Assembly: GCA_947475525.1 (NCBI GenBank)
Contig: CANJMI010000021.1
Coordinates: 1-64,000, forward strand
Direction: 5' to 3'
Length of the DNA stretch: 64,000 nt
Source of the DNA: Polyangiaceae bacterium
GTDB lineage: Bacteria > Myxococcota_A > Polyangia > Polyangiales > Polyangiaceae
Made by a program: the position numbers and the translations under genes. Positions 43,139 to 52,100 of the stretch are shown here, in pieces. The number at the start of each line of letters is the position of its first letter. The first letter of the stretch is position 1. A model generated the notes under the pieces. That model was not told where the DNA came from. It did not search any database and was given only the letters and a program-made list of their open reading frames with translations.

Positions 43139-43142
<4 letters not shown>
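42417..43142 (-). CDS. single-pass membrane protein with PDZ-like C-terminus
   Basis: 241 residues from GTG 43142, overlapping the infC stop as GTGA. One membrane helix at about 25-45 (VGLAVGLLPFAFCSWYAAHL) puts the rest outside the cytoplasm. A Pro/Asp linker leads to a C-terminal region (about 120-235) with PAPIGVFVSRHRVIAAAEAG, GLGVGLRDGDILVNGGG and ILITVELPE. The G-x-G-x-R-D-G-D-x-L pattern is that of PDZ-type domains such as GspC. Function unknown; an anchored scaffold or secretion-related part is possible. Confidence 0.65.
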
Positions 43143-44275
<1,133 letters not shown>

Positions 44276-44386
44276 ATCGAGCTTGGTGTTCTCCTCGTGC
44301 GGTCAAAGAAAGGGGTCGGTCTCGCGGAGCGAATTGTAGGGCCAAATCACCCAATTCCGCTCCTTGAAATTCAAGTGGCTGCCGAT

Positions 44387-46390
44387 TCACGCCAGGGAAG
44401 GCGGCGCACCCTCGGCAGAAAGCTGGTCCGCGAAGGCCTCGAGCGACATCACCTCGAGGTTCTTGTCGAGGTCGCGGGACCGCGGTGACACGGAGCGCGT
44501 CTCGACCTCTTTGTCGCCGACGACCAAAATGTAGGGAATGCGTGCGAGACGCGCTTCACGAATCTTTGAGCCGAGCTTGTCCGGGCTGAGGTCCGATTCG
44601 ACGCGCATGCCGCGAGCTCGCAGGTACCGAGAGGCTTCGGCGCCGTACTCGTTCTGCTTCTCGCTGACGGTGACGACGCGTGCCTGCTCCGGTGCGAGCC
44701 ACGCCGGGAAATTGCCGCCGGTGTGCTCGATGTAAATCGAAAGGAAGCGCTCGAGTGAACCGTATATCGCGCGGTGAAGCATCACCGGTCGATGACCCGC
44801 TCCGTCCGCTCCGGTGTACTCGAGCTCGAAGCGATCGGGCAGGGCGTAGTCCACCTGGAGGGTGCCGAGCTGCCAGCTGCGACCGATCGCATCTTCGACG
44901 TGAAACTCGTACTTCGGTCCGTAGAACGCGCCTTCTTTGGGGGCGAATTCGAAGGGCAGTCCGGCCCGGGTGAGCGCTTGTTCGAGCGCGCCTTCTGCCA
45001 TGTCCCATTGCTCGTCGGTGCCGAGTCGCTTGTCGGGGCGCGTCGCGAGTTTGATAGCGATTTTGCTGAACCCGAGCGCGAGGTACACGCCGTAGAAGAA
45101 CCGGATGAAATTCGAGATCTCGCTCTCCATCTGCTCGGGTTGGCAGAAGATATGCGCGTCATCCTGCGTGAAGCTGCGCACCCGGGCGAGCCCATGGACG
45201 ACGCCGCCGCGTTCGTAGCGGTGAAGCCGGCCGAAGTCTGCGACGCGCCACGGAAGTTCGCGGTAGCTTCGGCGACGTTGCCGAAAGATGAGGCAGTGCG
45301 ACGGGCAGTTCATCGGCTTGACGGCGATGTCGACGAGGCCCTTCAAGAGCTCTTGGATGCCGGACTCATCGCCCGAGCGGCGCGCGGCTTGGATCTTCTC
45401 GATCGTGGACCCCAGGGCGGGGTCGGCGAAGAGCTCGGCGAGGCGGTCCTCGCTCGTGGCGAAGAACATGTTCTCGGTGTAATTCGCCCAGTGTCCGCTC
45501 GTCTCGAAGAGTCGCTTGTCGAAGATTTGCGGCGTGACGACCTCTTGGTAGCCCTCGCCGCGGTAGGCGCTGCGAATGTAATCGATGAGGCCGTTGTAGA
45601 CGTGCGCTCCCTTCGGCAGAAGGAATGGCATCGCGGGCGCGTACTCGTGGAACATGAAGAGCTCGAGCTCTTTGCCGAGTTTTCGATGGTCGCGCTTCTT
45701 CGCTTCTTCAATCTGCAGCAGGTGTTTGCGGAGGTCTCCCGGCGTCCCGAACGCGGTTCCATACACGCGCTGCAACATCGCGTTGCGCTCGTCACCTCGC
45801 CAGTACGCCCCCGCGACGCTGACGAGCTTGTGTGCTTTCAAAAAGCCCGTGTGCGGCACGTGCGGCCCTTCGCACAGGTCGACCCAGAGGCTTTCGGCCG
45901 CGCCGTGGCGGTAGAGAGAGATCGCCTCGCCTGCGGGGATCGAGTCGATGATCTCGCGCTTGTAGGACTCGTTCATCTGAGCGAAGAGCGCGTGCGCTTC
46001 CTCGCGGCTGACGGTGTCGCGTCGGAAGGGGTGGTTGCCCTCGACGATCGTCGCCATCATCGCCTCGATTGTCGCGAGGTCCTCCTCGCTGAACGGACCC
46101 GAAGGTTTGTCGAAATCGTAGTAGAAGCCGGCCGCCGTCGCCGGGCCTATGGTGACCTTCGTCCCAGGAAAAATTCGCTGGACCGCATCGGCCATCACGT
46201 GGGCCGTCGAGTGGCGAATGATGCGCAGGCCATCGGCGTCGTCGGAACGCACGGGAGCGATCGTCGCGTCGGCGGCGACCTCGATGGGCGTGTGCAGATC
46301 GTAAACCTTGCCGGCGACTTTGACGCCGATGATCTGCTTGTCTTTGTCGAGGCGTTCGCCAAGAAGTTCGCGTGCGGTCTGTCGGCTCAT
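44387..46390 (-). CDS. thrS: threonyl-tRNA synthetase
   Basis: 667 residues from ATG 46390 (MSRQTARELLGERL). Order of domains: TGS-like start (KVYDLHTPIE), editing domain (HSTAHVMADAVQRIFP, the HxxxH zinc motif), catalytic class II core and C-terminal anticodon-binding domain (ARVVTVSEKQNEYG). The catalytic zinc ligands are present as Cys in PMNCPSHC, His in QDDAHIF and His in VMLHRAIYGSLERF. It charges tRNA-Thr. An insert of about 38 residues (317-355, LAELFADPALGSTIEKIQAA) separates NMFFATSED from the zinc Cys. First gene of the run leading into infC, 111 bases downstream. Confidence 0.97.
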   Translation of the reverse strand: MSRQTARELLGERLDKDKQIIGVKVAGKVYDLHTPIEVAADATIAPVRSDDADGLRIIRHSTAHVMADAVQRIFPGTKVTIGPATAAGFYYDFDKPSGPFSEEDLATIEAMMATIVEGNHPFRRDTVSREEAHALFAQMNESYKREIIDSIPAGEAISLYRHGAAESLWVDLCEGPHVPHTGFLKAHKLVSVAGAYWRGDERNAMLQRVYGTAFGTPGDLRKHLLQIEEAKKRDHRKLGKELELFMFHEYAPAMPFLLPKGAHVYNGLIDYIRSAYRGEGYQEVVTPQIFDKRLFETSGHWANYTENMFFATSEDRLAELFADPALGSTIEKIQAARRSGDESGIQELLKGLVDIAVKPMNCPSHCLIFRQRRRSYRELPWRVADFGRLHRYERGGVVHGLARVRSFTQDDAHIFCQPEQMESEISNFIRFFYGVYLALGFSKIAIKLATRPDKRLGTDEQWDMAEGALEQALTRAGLPFEFAPKEGAFYGPKYEFHVEDAIGRSWQLGTLQVDYALPDRFELEYTGADGAGHRPVMLHRAIYGSLERFLSIYIEHTGGNFPAWLAPEQARVVTVSEKQNEYGAEASRYLRARGMRVESDLSPDKLGSKIREARLARIPYILVVGDKEVETRSVSPRSRDLDKNLEVMSLEAFADQLSAEGAPPSLA

Positions 46391-46477
46391 AGGCGTTTCA
46401 TGCGCAGGGCGTGCCCGCGAGGGCGGGACCATACACGCCGCCGGTAGGGCGATCCACCGGCACGCGCTGGTACGCGC

Positions 46478-46822
46478 GTGAAACCTAATAAAATAACCGC
46501 AAAAGCGAAAAACCGCCGCAGCGGTTCGATCAGTTCACCGGCAGCCAGCAAGCGGGCCCCGCATGGCCAGCACCTCGCGACGTCATCGGAGTGGTTCACC
46601 CCTCATGCGGTCGCGGACGCCGCGCGCGCCGTCTTGGGCGGAATCGACCTCGACCCGGCGAGCTGCGCGCCCGCTAACACGGTCATCAAGGCGTGGAAGT
46701 TCTTCACCAAGGCCGACAACGGACTGGAGCTGCCGTGGAGCGGTCGAACGTTCGTCAATCCACCAGGCTCCAACGTAGGTGCGTTCGCGGCGACCAAGTG
46801 CGGAAGAGCATGGCCCCTTTGA
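46478..46822 (+). pseudogene. truncated phage-type DNA N6-adenine methyltransferase
   Basis: The frame starts at GTG 46478 and reads 114 residues. SSEWFTPHAVADAARAVLGG, DLDPASCAPANTVIKAW, FFTKADNGLELPW and FVNPPGSN match the N-terminal third of phage N-6-adenine methyltransferases, including the NPP(Y) catalytic motif, though Tyr is Gly here. After about 46770 homology stops and the frame runs into sequence belonging to the AbiEii fragment on the other strand. The rest of the enzyme is gone, so it is a broken gene. Mobile origin is likely. Confidence 0.82.
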
Positions 46823-46982
46823 GGATGAAGGCGTCCCGGTGCTTTGAGCTTGAGAGCCGCACCAAGAACCGCTCGAGCGCGTACCGGATCAGGACGTAGT
46901 TGAACTCTTCGCCCTCGGCCTTGGCGTAGGTGAGAAGGCGCGTGCGAACGGAGTGGGCGACGTTGGTCGGAGGCGGCTTCAT
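46755..46982 (-). pseudogene. truncated AbiEii toxin (nucleotidyltransferase) fragment
   Basis: 75 residues from ATG 46982, overlapping the antitoxin stop as ATGA, the usual abiEi-abiEii coupling. SVRTRLLTYAKAEGEEFNYV, RYALERFLVRLSSSKHRD and FILKGAMLF match the N-terminus of AbiEii/AbiGii nucleotidyltransferase toxins. The DLD catalytic strand that should follow KGAMLF-x-W is missing; the frame ends in unrelated residues shared with the methyltransferase fragment. The toxin is almost certainly inactive. Confidence 0.85.
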
Positions 46983-47563
46983 GCGAGGGCTTCGAGGTAC
47001 GGGCGCATCACCCGTGCGACGCGGCAAGCCTCCGCGGCTTTGGTGAGGTGGTCAATCGAACGCTTCCGCGATCGCAGGTACTCGCGAAGTGCCTCGAGGG
47101 CCACGTCGAGCCCGATCTTGTTCCGGTACTTGAAGCAGTCAGCCACGGTCTTCTCGCGCGAAGTGATGCGCACGTCCACCCCCTCGAGCTTGTGGACCTC
47201 GACGCCGTAGGTGAGCGCAGTCCCCGAGAAGCGCACGATGCGGAGCGGAAGCGAGTCCGCGACCGGCTTCCACGCCTTCACGTCGATGGCGAGCCAGACC
47301 TCGTGCGGGTTCTGGGTGCCGATGCCGTGGAAGCGGAGGGCGGAAAGGAGACACACGACGCCATGGGGAATACGAGCGGCAGCCTCGACGAGCGAGTGGT
47401 GCTCGGTGATCTTCGCCTTGGCGGGCACGTAGAGCCCTCGGCCCACGCGCTCAAGTTTCCCCGATTGAACCAGCCTGGCTAGCTCGGGGCGGGCGAGCCC
47501 ATGGGCCTCGGCATCGCGGGCGCGAACGACTCCCTGGGCTGAAAGCTGGCTCGTACGATTCAT
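46979..47563 (-). CDS. AbiEi-type antitoxin / transcriptional regulator
   Basis: 194 residues from ATG 47563. An N-terminal winged helix (VVRARDAEAHGLARPELARL, GKLERVGRGLYV) precedes the AbiEi antitoxin C-terminal domain (HHSLVEAAARIPHGVVCLLSALRFHG, VDVRITSREKTVADCFKYR). In type IV AbiE systems this protein represses its own promoter and counters the nucleotidyltransferase toxin. It appears full length, while its toxin partner is truncated. A low-GC patch just upstream (about 47564-47590, with tataattatgta) may hold the promoter. Confidence 0.9.
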   Translation of the reverse strand: MNRTSQLSAQGVVRARDAEAHGLARPELARLVQSGKLERVGRGLYVPAKAKITEHHSLVEAAARIPHGVVCLLSALRFHGIGTQNPHEVWLAIDVKAWKPVADSLPLRIVRFSGTALTYGVEVHKLEGVDVRITSREKTVADCFKYRNKIGLDVALEALREYLRSRKRSIDHLTKAAEACRVARVMRPYLEALA

Positions 47564-47620
47564 CGGTACTTATAATTATGTACCAATGTTACGGATCGCG
47601 CAACCCGGGGAACGGCTGAC

Positions 47621-48226
47621 CTATCGCCGTGTTCTGATGGCTCCGTCGAGCCTCGGGTGGAGCAGCGAGACCATGGTGAGAAGGTCGAGCGCCTCCCGTT
47701 CGGTCACGGCCCACTTGGTCTTCAGCTCGTGAGCGGTCGGGTTCCTGAACACGGCGAACACTCCCTTCATGAGCTGCATCATGCCGCGCTGCTCGCTCTC
47801 TCCCGACATCGTTCGGAGCGAGTTAAACGCGAGTACGAGGGTACCGTCGCGGGTGCCGAGGGCTTGGTTCACGAGGTCCGAGCCGTCCGACGTGAGGCCC
47901 GACAGGGATCGAATGCGATCCGCGAGGTTTTTGGTCGCCTCGAGCACCGCGTGGAAGTAGTTCTCCTCAAGCAGTTCGCTCCTGCAGGCTTTGAGAACCT
48001 CCGCGTGAACCTCTCGTCGCTGGAGCTCGGCGCGCAGTCGACCGGCGCGGGCGGCGGCCTCGGTGATCGTCGTCGCCGACGTCACGGCCCTGAGTTTGCT
48101 GTCTTCGCCAAGCTCAATCCCGGCGAACGAGAGCGCGCGATTGATCCCCGCCTTTCGGTCCTCGAAAACGCGGTGGCGCTCGACGTAGCGAGCGGGGTGC
48201 ATGGCGGCTTGCACGAAGGCGAGCAC
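47621..48226 (-). CDS. TIGR02391-family hypothetical protein
   Basis: 201 residues from GTG 48226. The C-terminal half has FHAVLEATKNLADRIRSLSG, LVLAFNSLRTMSGESEQRG, LMKGVFAVFRNPTAHE and ALDLLTMVSLLHPRLDG. This is the TIGR02391 (Hypoth_Ymh) pattern, a family often found in mobile or defence regions, with the RNPxAH element reminiscent of HEPN-like proteins. Biochemical role unknown. It sits between the AbiE remnant and tRNA-Val. Confidence 0.75.
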   Translation of the reverse strand: MLAFVQAAMHPARYVERHRVFEDRKAGINRALSFAGIELGEDSKLRAVTSATTITEAAARAGRLRAELQRREVHAEVLKACRSELLEENYFHAVLEATKNLADRIRSLSGLTSDGSDLVNQALGTRDGTLVLAFNSLRTMSGESEQRGMMQLMKGVFAVFRNPTAHELKTKWAVTEREALDLLTMVSLLHPRLDGAIRTRR

Positions 48227-48393
48227 CTGGCTCGCGCGCCTCAGTCATCGGGTCCGCGCTCGGCGCAAACACCTCCCCGAACTCCGCCCCAGGTCGGGAA
48301 GTTAGTGGGGAGGATTCACTCGCAGGTGGGGCGGAAACGAAAACGGGCTGAGCGCCGAAACGCCCAACCCGCTTGTTTTTCACTGCTATTTCG

Positions 48394-48465
<72 letters not shown>

Positions 48466-48608
48466 ATTGCCGCCCGGTCCCTACGTCGCACCGAGTCGAG
48501 TGAGCCGGGGCGACGTTGGCAGTGAGGTGACAGACCTCACACCGAATGCGCGGCGAGCAAGTAACAGCGAGGGGCAGGCGAGTCAAGTTCATGTGTTCGG
48601 CGTTACGG

Positions 48609-49265
48609 ATGGATCGCGCATCGAAGGCGGCGCGAATTCAAAAACTTCTCAGCGACCTTTTTCCTGCACCGCCCATCCCGCTCGCGCACGCGGATGCCTT
48701 TCAGCTCCTCGTCGCGGTGGCGCTCTCGGCCCAAACGACCGACGCCCGGGTCAATCTCGTCACGCCGGTACTCTTCGCCAGAGCCGGTACGCCCGCCCGC
48801 ATGGTCGAGCTTGGGCCCAGCGGCATCCTCGAGGCCATACGGACGTGCGGCCTCGCTCCCACCAAAGCGAAGAATCTTCATCGCCTCTCCCAGTTGCTGA
48901 TCTCGCGGCACGGGGGCCAGGTTCCCGCATCCTTCGAGGCACTCGAGGCGCTGCCCGGCGTGGGCCACAAGACCGCGGGGGTCGTCATGGCGCAAGCGTT
49001 TGGCTTCGCGGCATTTCCAGTCGACACGCACATCCATCGTCTCGCGGCCCGGTGGGGCCTCTCGAATGGGACGTCCGTTGTGCGCACCGAGCGCGACCTC
49101 AAGCGCGCGTTTCCTGAATCGGAGTGGTCGACCTTGCACCTGCAAATGATCTTCTTTGGACGCGAGCACTGCCCGGCACGTGGTCATTCACCGCCTGAGT
49201 GTCCGATTTGCTCGTGGGCGGGCCGCACGCGAGAACGCCGACCAGCGCCGCCCGTTGGCGCGTGA
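48609..49265 (+). CDS. nth: endonuclease III (Nth) with degenerate iron-sulfur loop
   Basis: 218 residues from ATG 48609. The glycosylase core is intact: QLLVAVALSAQTTDARVN, the helix-hairpin-helix LPGVGHKTAGVV with catalytic Lys121, and FPVDTHIHRLAARWG with Asp139. It removes oxidised pyrimidines and nicks the abasic site. The C-terminal 4Fe-4S loop normally reads C-x6-C-x2-C-x5-C. Here Cys188, Cys198 and Cys201 are spaced x9 and x2 and no fourth Cys follows. The cluster is probably absent or altered. Confidence 0.93.
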   Translation: MDRASKAARIQKLLSDLFPAPPIPLAHADAFQLLVAVALSAQTTDARVNLVTPVLFARAGTPARMVELGPSGILEAIRTCGLAPTKAKNLHRLSQLLISRHGGQVPASFEALEALPGVGHKTAGVVMAQAFGFAAFPVDTHIHRLAARWGLSNGTSVVRTERDLKRAFPESEWSTLHLQMIFFGREHCPARGHSPPECPICSWAGRTRERRPAPPVGA

Positions 49266-49409
49266 CTTGCTCGCCGCGCGAATTCGGCCTATGCACGCGC
49301 CCCCTGCTCCTGGCTACTGGCCAGGTGCCACAGCGCGGACCGGCTTCTCTTCCGAGGATCGGAGCGCGCTGCGTCTTCTCGAATCGAGAATAACCTCTTG
49401 CAAGTCTTG

Positions 49410-49889
49410 ATGCTTCAGCCGGCGACACCGCCTGGCCGCGACACCAGCAACGCTTCTCCCGCTCCGGCTTCCCCGCCGACCGGGACGGTGCAGACTGCCC
49501 CGTTGGGGGCGCCGCCAGCGAGCGGCGGCCTGCTCGGCAACCTCGTGGTGATGGCCCCCATCGCCATCATGGTGGTCGTGCTGTTCTACATGTCGCGGGT
49601 CGATCGCAAGAAGCGGGCGAAGCTCGAGTCGCAATTGAAAAAGGGCGATCGCGTCGTGACGCGCTCCGGTCTTATCGGTTCCTTGCAGACTCTCGGTGAG
49701 CGCACCGTGCGCGTCGACATCGCTCCCGGCGTGACGGTGACGATGCTGAAGACCGCGATCGAAGGCCTCGACGGTGGTGACACGGTCTCGACCGCGAAGC
49801 CCGCTGACGCCAAGGACAACGCGAAGGACGCCGGCAAAGACGACAAAGCCGACGACAAGCCGTCCGCCGACTCTAAGAAGAAAAAGTGA
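49410..49889 (+). CDS. yajC: preprotein translocase subunit YajC
   Basis: 159 residues from ATG 49410; TTG 49398 is possible. One membrane helix (LVVMAPIAIMVVVLFYM) is followed by the conserved YajC segment KKGDRVVTRSGLIGSLQTLG with TVRVDIAPGVTVTMLKTAI. The N-terminus (Pro/Ala/Ser, about 35 residues) and the Lys/Asp tail are longer than in E. coli. YajC joins SecD and SecF in the accessory complex that helps proteins leave SecYEG. First gene of yajC-secD-secF-recJ, spaced by nine bases. Confidence 0.93.
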   Translation: MLQPATPPGRDTSNASPAPASPPTGTVQTAPLGAPPASGGLLGNLVVMAPIAIMVVVLFYMSRVDRKKRAKLESQLKKGDRVVTRSGLIGSLQTLGERTVRVDIAPGVTVTMLKTAIEGLDGGDTVSTAKPADAKDNAKDAGKDDKADDKPSADSKKKK

Positions 49890-49898
49890 GCGTGTGAC

Positions 49899-52100
49899 GT
49901 GGTTTTCAGAAATCTCGCAATAGCCTTCGGCGCACTGGCATTGATCGCCGCCCTCGCGGCTTGGCGTAATCGGGGCAGCCGCGGCGTCCTGTTATGGGCC
50001 GCGGTATGCGCGGGCTTCGCCGGTGCCGCATCGTACAACCATGTGTTCTGGCCGTTGGCCGTGCTCGGGTTGATGGCGTTTTGGGGCTTGTTCGCTGCGA
50101 CGAACTACCAGTCGTCCGGTTGGCGTCATCGTGTCGGCTTGACGATCTACGTCGCCCTCGGCACGGCGCTCGCGCTCTACCCGACCATCCACGATGAGCT
50201 CCTCTGCACGCCGAACAAACCGGCCCTCGACCAGCGTGCGTCCTGTCCGGAGACGCTGAAGGACATGGCGGCCGAGCAGCGGGACGAGCACCTCAAGGCG
50301 GCGCAGTCCGGTGATAAGGGCTTCACCCAGTTCCTGCTGCAAAACATTCCCTTCCGCATGGTGCGCGGCCTCGACCTCGCCGGCGGCTTGCGTCTCGTTT
50401 ACTCGGTGCAGGTCGACGAGGCGATTCGCGACAAGCGTGACCGCTCCTACGAGGCCCTGCGCTCGGGGCTGACCAAGCTGTTCGGGTTCTCGACGTTGGA
50501 CACTCCCACCGTCGACGAGCTGAAAAAACTCGCGGAAAAGGCGAAGCTCACGAAGCCTCGCGACAAGGCCGACACGATCGTCCTCGCGCTCGAGGACGCG
50601 GCCGACGCGACCAAGGTCCTCGACCAAGCGTTTCTCGCGGTCTACCAACGCGAGCTCGCCTACACCCCTTCCTCGGATCGCAAGACGATCACGTTCCGCA
50701 TCAAGAACGAGATTGGCAGCGACATTCGCAGCAAGGCCGTGCAGCAGGCGAAAGAGACGATCGCCCGGCGCATCGACGGCATGGGCGTGAAGGAAGTCTC
50801 GCCGAGCGTGCGCGACGAAGATGTCATCGTCGAGGTCCCCGGCAACCAGGAGAAGGAGTTCGATCGGATCCGCGAGATCATCAGCGAGACCGCGCGCCTC
50901 GAGTTCAAGTTGCTCGACGATGAAGTCGACTTCTTCGGACAGTTCGTGAACCAAACCGAAGGGCTTCCCAAAGGCCTGCGCTTCGAGCAAGAGAACGCCC
51001 CGATCGGCAAGGCTGAAAACGGAGCCACGAAGACGAAGCCGAGCTTCTACGCACGCATCGGCCGCCTCGAAGGCGAGTCGATGGAAGAGGCGCTCAAGCG
51101 CTTCCGTGAATGGGCCGCGACGCTGCCCATCGACGAGGACCACGAAATCGGTTTCCACAAGGTTCTCGACCTCGACGAGAACACCGAGGTTTTCACCGAG
51201 GTCGGCTGGCGTACGTACTACCTGAAGGCGAAGGCCGAGCTCACCGGTGACATGGTGAGCGACGCTCAGGCTCAGCCCGACAGCAGCGACGCTGGGCTCG
51301 GTGGTTGGTACGTGCAGATGTCCCTCCGTTCGGACGGCTCAGACCGCTTCGAAGAAATCACCGGCGCGAACGTCAAGAAGCGCTTCGCCATCCTCCTCGA
51401 CAACAAGGTCGAGAGTGCGCCGATCATCAATGAGGCCATCGGCGGCGGCTCGGCTCGCATCAGCATGGGCTCGGGCAACCAGCAACAGCAGCGTGCGGAC
51501 GCCTCGAAGCTCGAGCTCGTTCTGCGCTCGGGTGCGCTCCCCGCCCCAATCTCCCTCTCGAATGAGCAGCGGATCGGCGCTCTTCTCGGCGACGATGCGA
51601 TCAAGGACGGCGTCACCGGAGCGGGCCTCGGAGCCGCGCTCGTCCTCGTCTTCATGTTCTACAACTACCGCCGAGCGGGGCTCATCGCGAACATCGCGGT
51701 GCTCTTCAACCTGCTGATTCAGCTTGCCGTGCTCGCGATGTTCAACGCCGCGATGACGCTCCCCGGCATCTGTGGCCTCGCCCTGACGATCGGCGCGTCC
51801 GTTGACGCGAACGTGCTGATAAACGAGCGAATTTCCGAAGAAATGCGGAACGGCAAAGGCGCTCGCTCGGCCGTGGCGATTGGCTACGAGAAGGCGTTCA
51901 GCGCCATCCTCGACGGTCACGTCGTCATGTTCATCACGGGGTTAATCCTGATGCAGTACGGCACCGGCCCCGTGAAGGGCTTCGCCGTTACGCTGATTGT
52001 CGGCCTGTTGACGAATCTCTTCACGGGAGTGTTCGTCACCAAGCTCATGTTCGATTGGTGGGTCCGCGGTCGTGCCGCGGCGAAGATCAGCGTCGGGTGA
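49899..52100 (+). CDS. secD: protein translocase subunit SecD
   Basis: 733 residues from GTG 49899. The canonical SecD starts around residue 75 (RVGLTIYVALGTALALYPTI); before it are about three extra hydrophobic segments that ordinary SecD lacks. Then come the periplasmic P1 head (LDLAGGLRLVYSVQVDE, RRIDGMGVKEVSPS, DEDVIVEVPG), the conserved AFFAK-like membrane start (GAALVLVFMFYNYRRAGLIA), GICGLALTIGASVDANVLINERI and the GTGPVKGFAVTLIVGLLTNLF helix. It uses the proton gradient to pull exported proteins. The stop overlaps the secF start as TGATG-type coupling. Confidence 0.95.
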   Translation: MVFRNLAIAFGALALIAALAAWRNRGSRGVLLWAAVCAGFAGAASYNHVFWPLAVLGLMAFWGLFAATNYQSSGWRHRVGLTIYVALGTALALYPTIHDELLCTPNKPALDQRASCPETLKDMAAEQRDEHLKAAQSGDKGFTQFLLQNIPFRMVRGLDLAGGLRLVYSVQVDEAIRDKRDRSYEALRSGLTKLFGFSTLDTPTVDELKKLAEKAKLTKPRDKADTIVLALEDAADATKVLDQAFLAVYQRELAYTPSSDRKTITFRIKNEIGSDIRSKAVQQAKETIARRIDGMGVKEVSPSVRDEDVIVEVPGNQEKEFDRIREIISETARLEFKLLDDEVDFFGQFVNQTEGLPKGLRFEQENAPIGKAENGATKTKPSFYARIGRLEGESMEEALKRFREWAATLPIDEDHEIGFHKVLDLDENTEVFTEVGWRTYYLKAKAELTGDMVSDAQAQPDSSDAGLGGWYVQMSLRSDGSDRFEEITGANVKKRFAILLDNKVESAPIINEAIGGGSARISMGSGNQQQQRADASKLELVLRSGALPAPISLSNEQRIGALLGDDAIKDGVTGAGLGAALVLVFMFYNYRRAGLIANIAVLFNLLIQLAVLAMFNAAMTLPGICGLALTIGASVDANVLINERISEEMRNGKGARSAVAIGYEKAFSAILDGHVVMFITGLILMQYGTGPVKGFAVTLIVGLLTNLFTGVFVTKLMFDWWVRGRAAAKISVG

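Noticed and set aside
44774-46447. A 557-codon plus-strand frame opposite thrS
   Set aside because: A high-GC shadow of a certain housekeeping gene; rich in Arg, Val and Glu with no recognisable domain.
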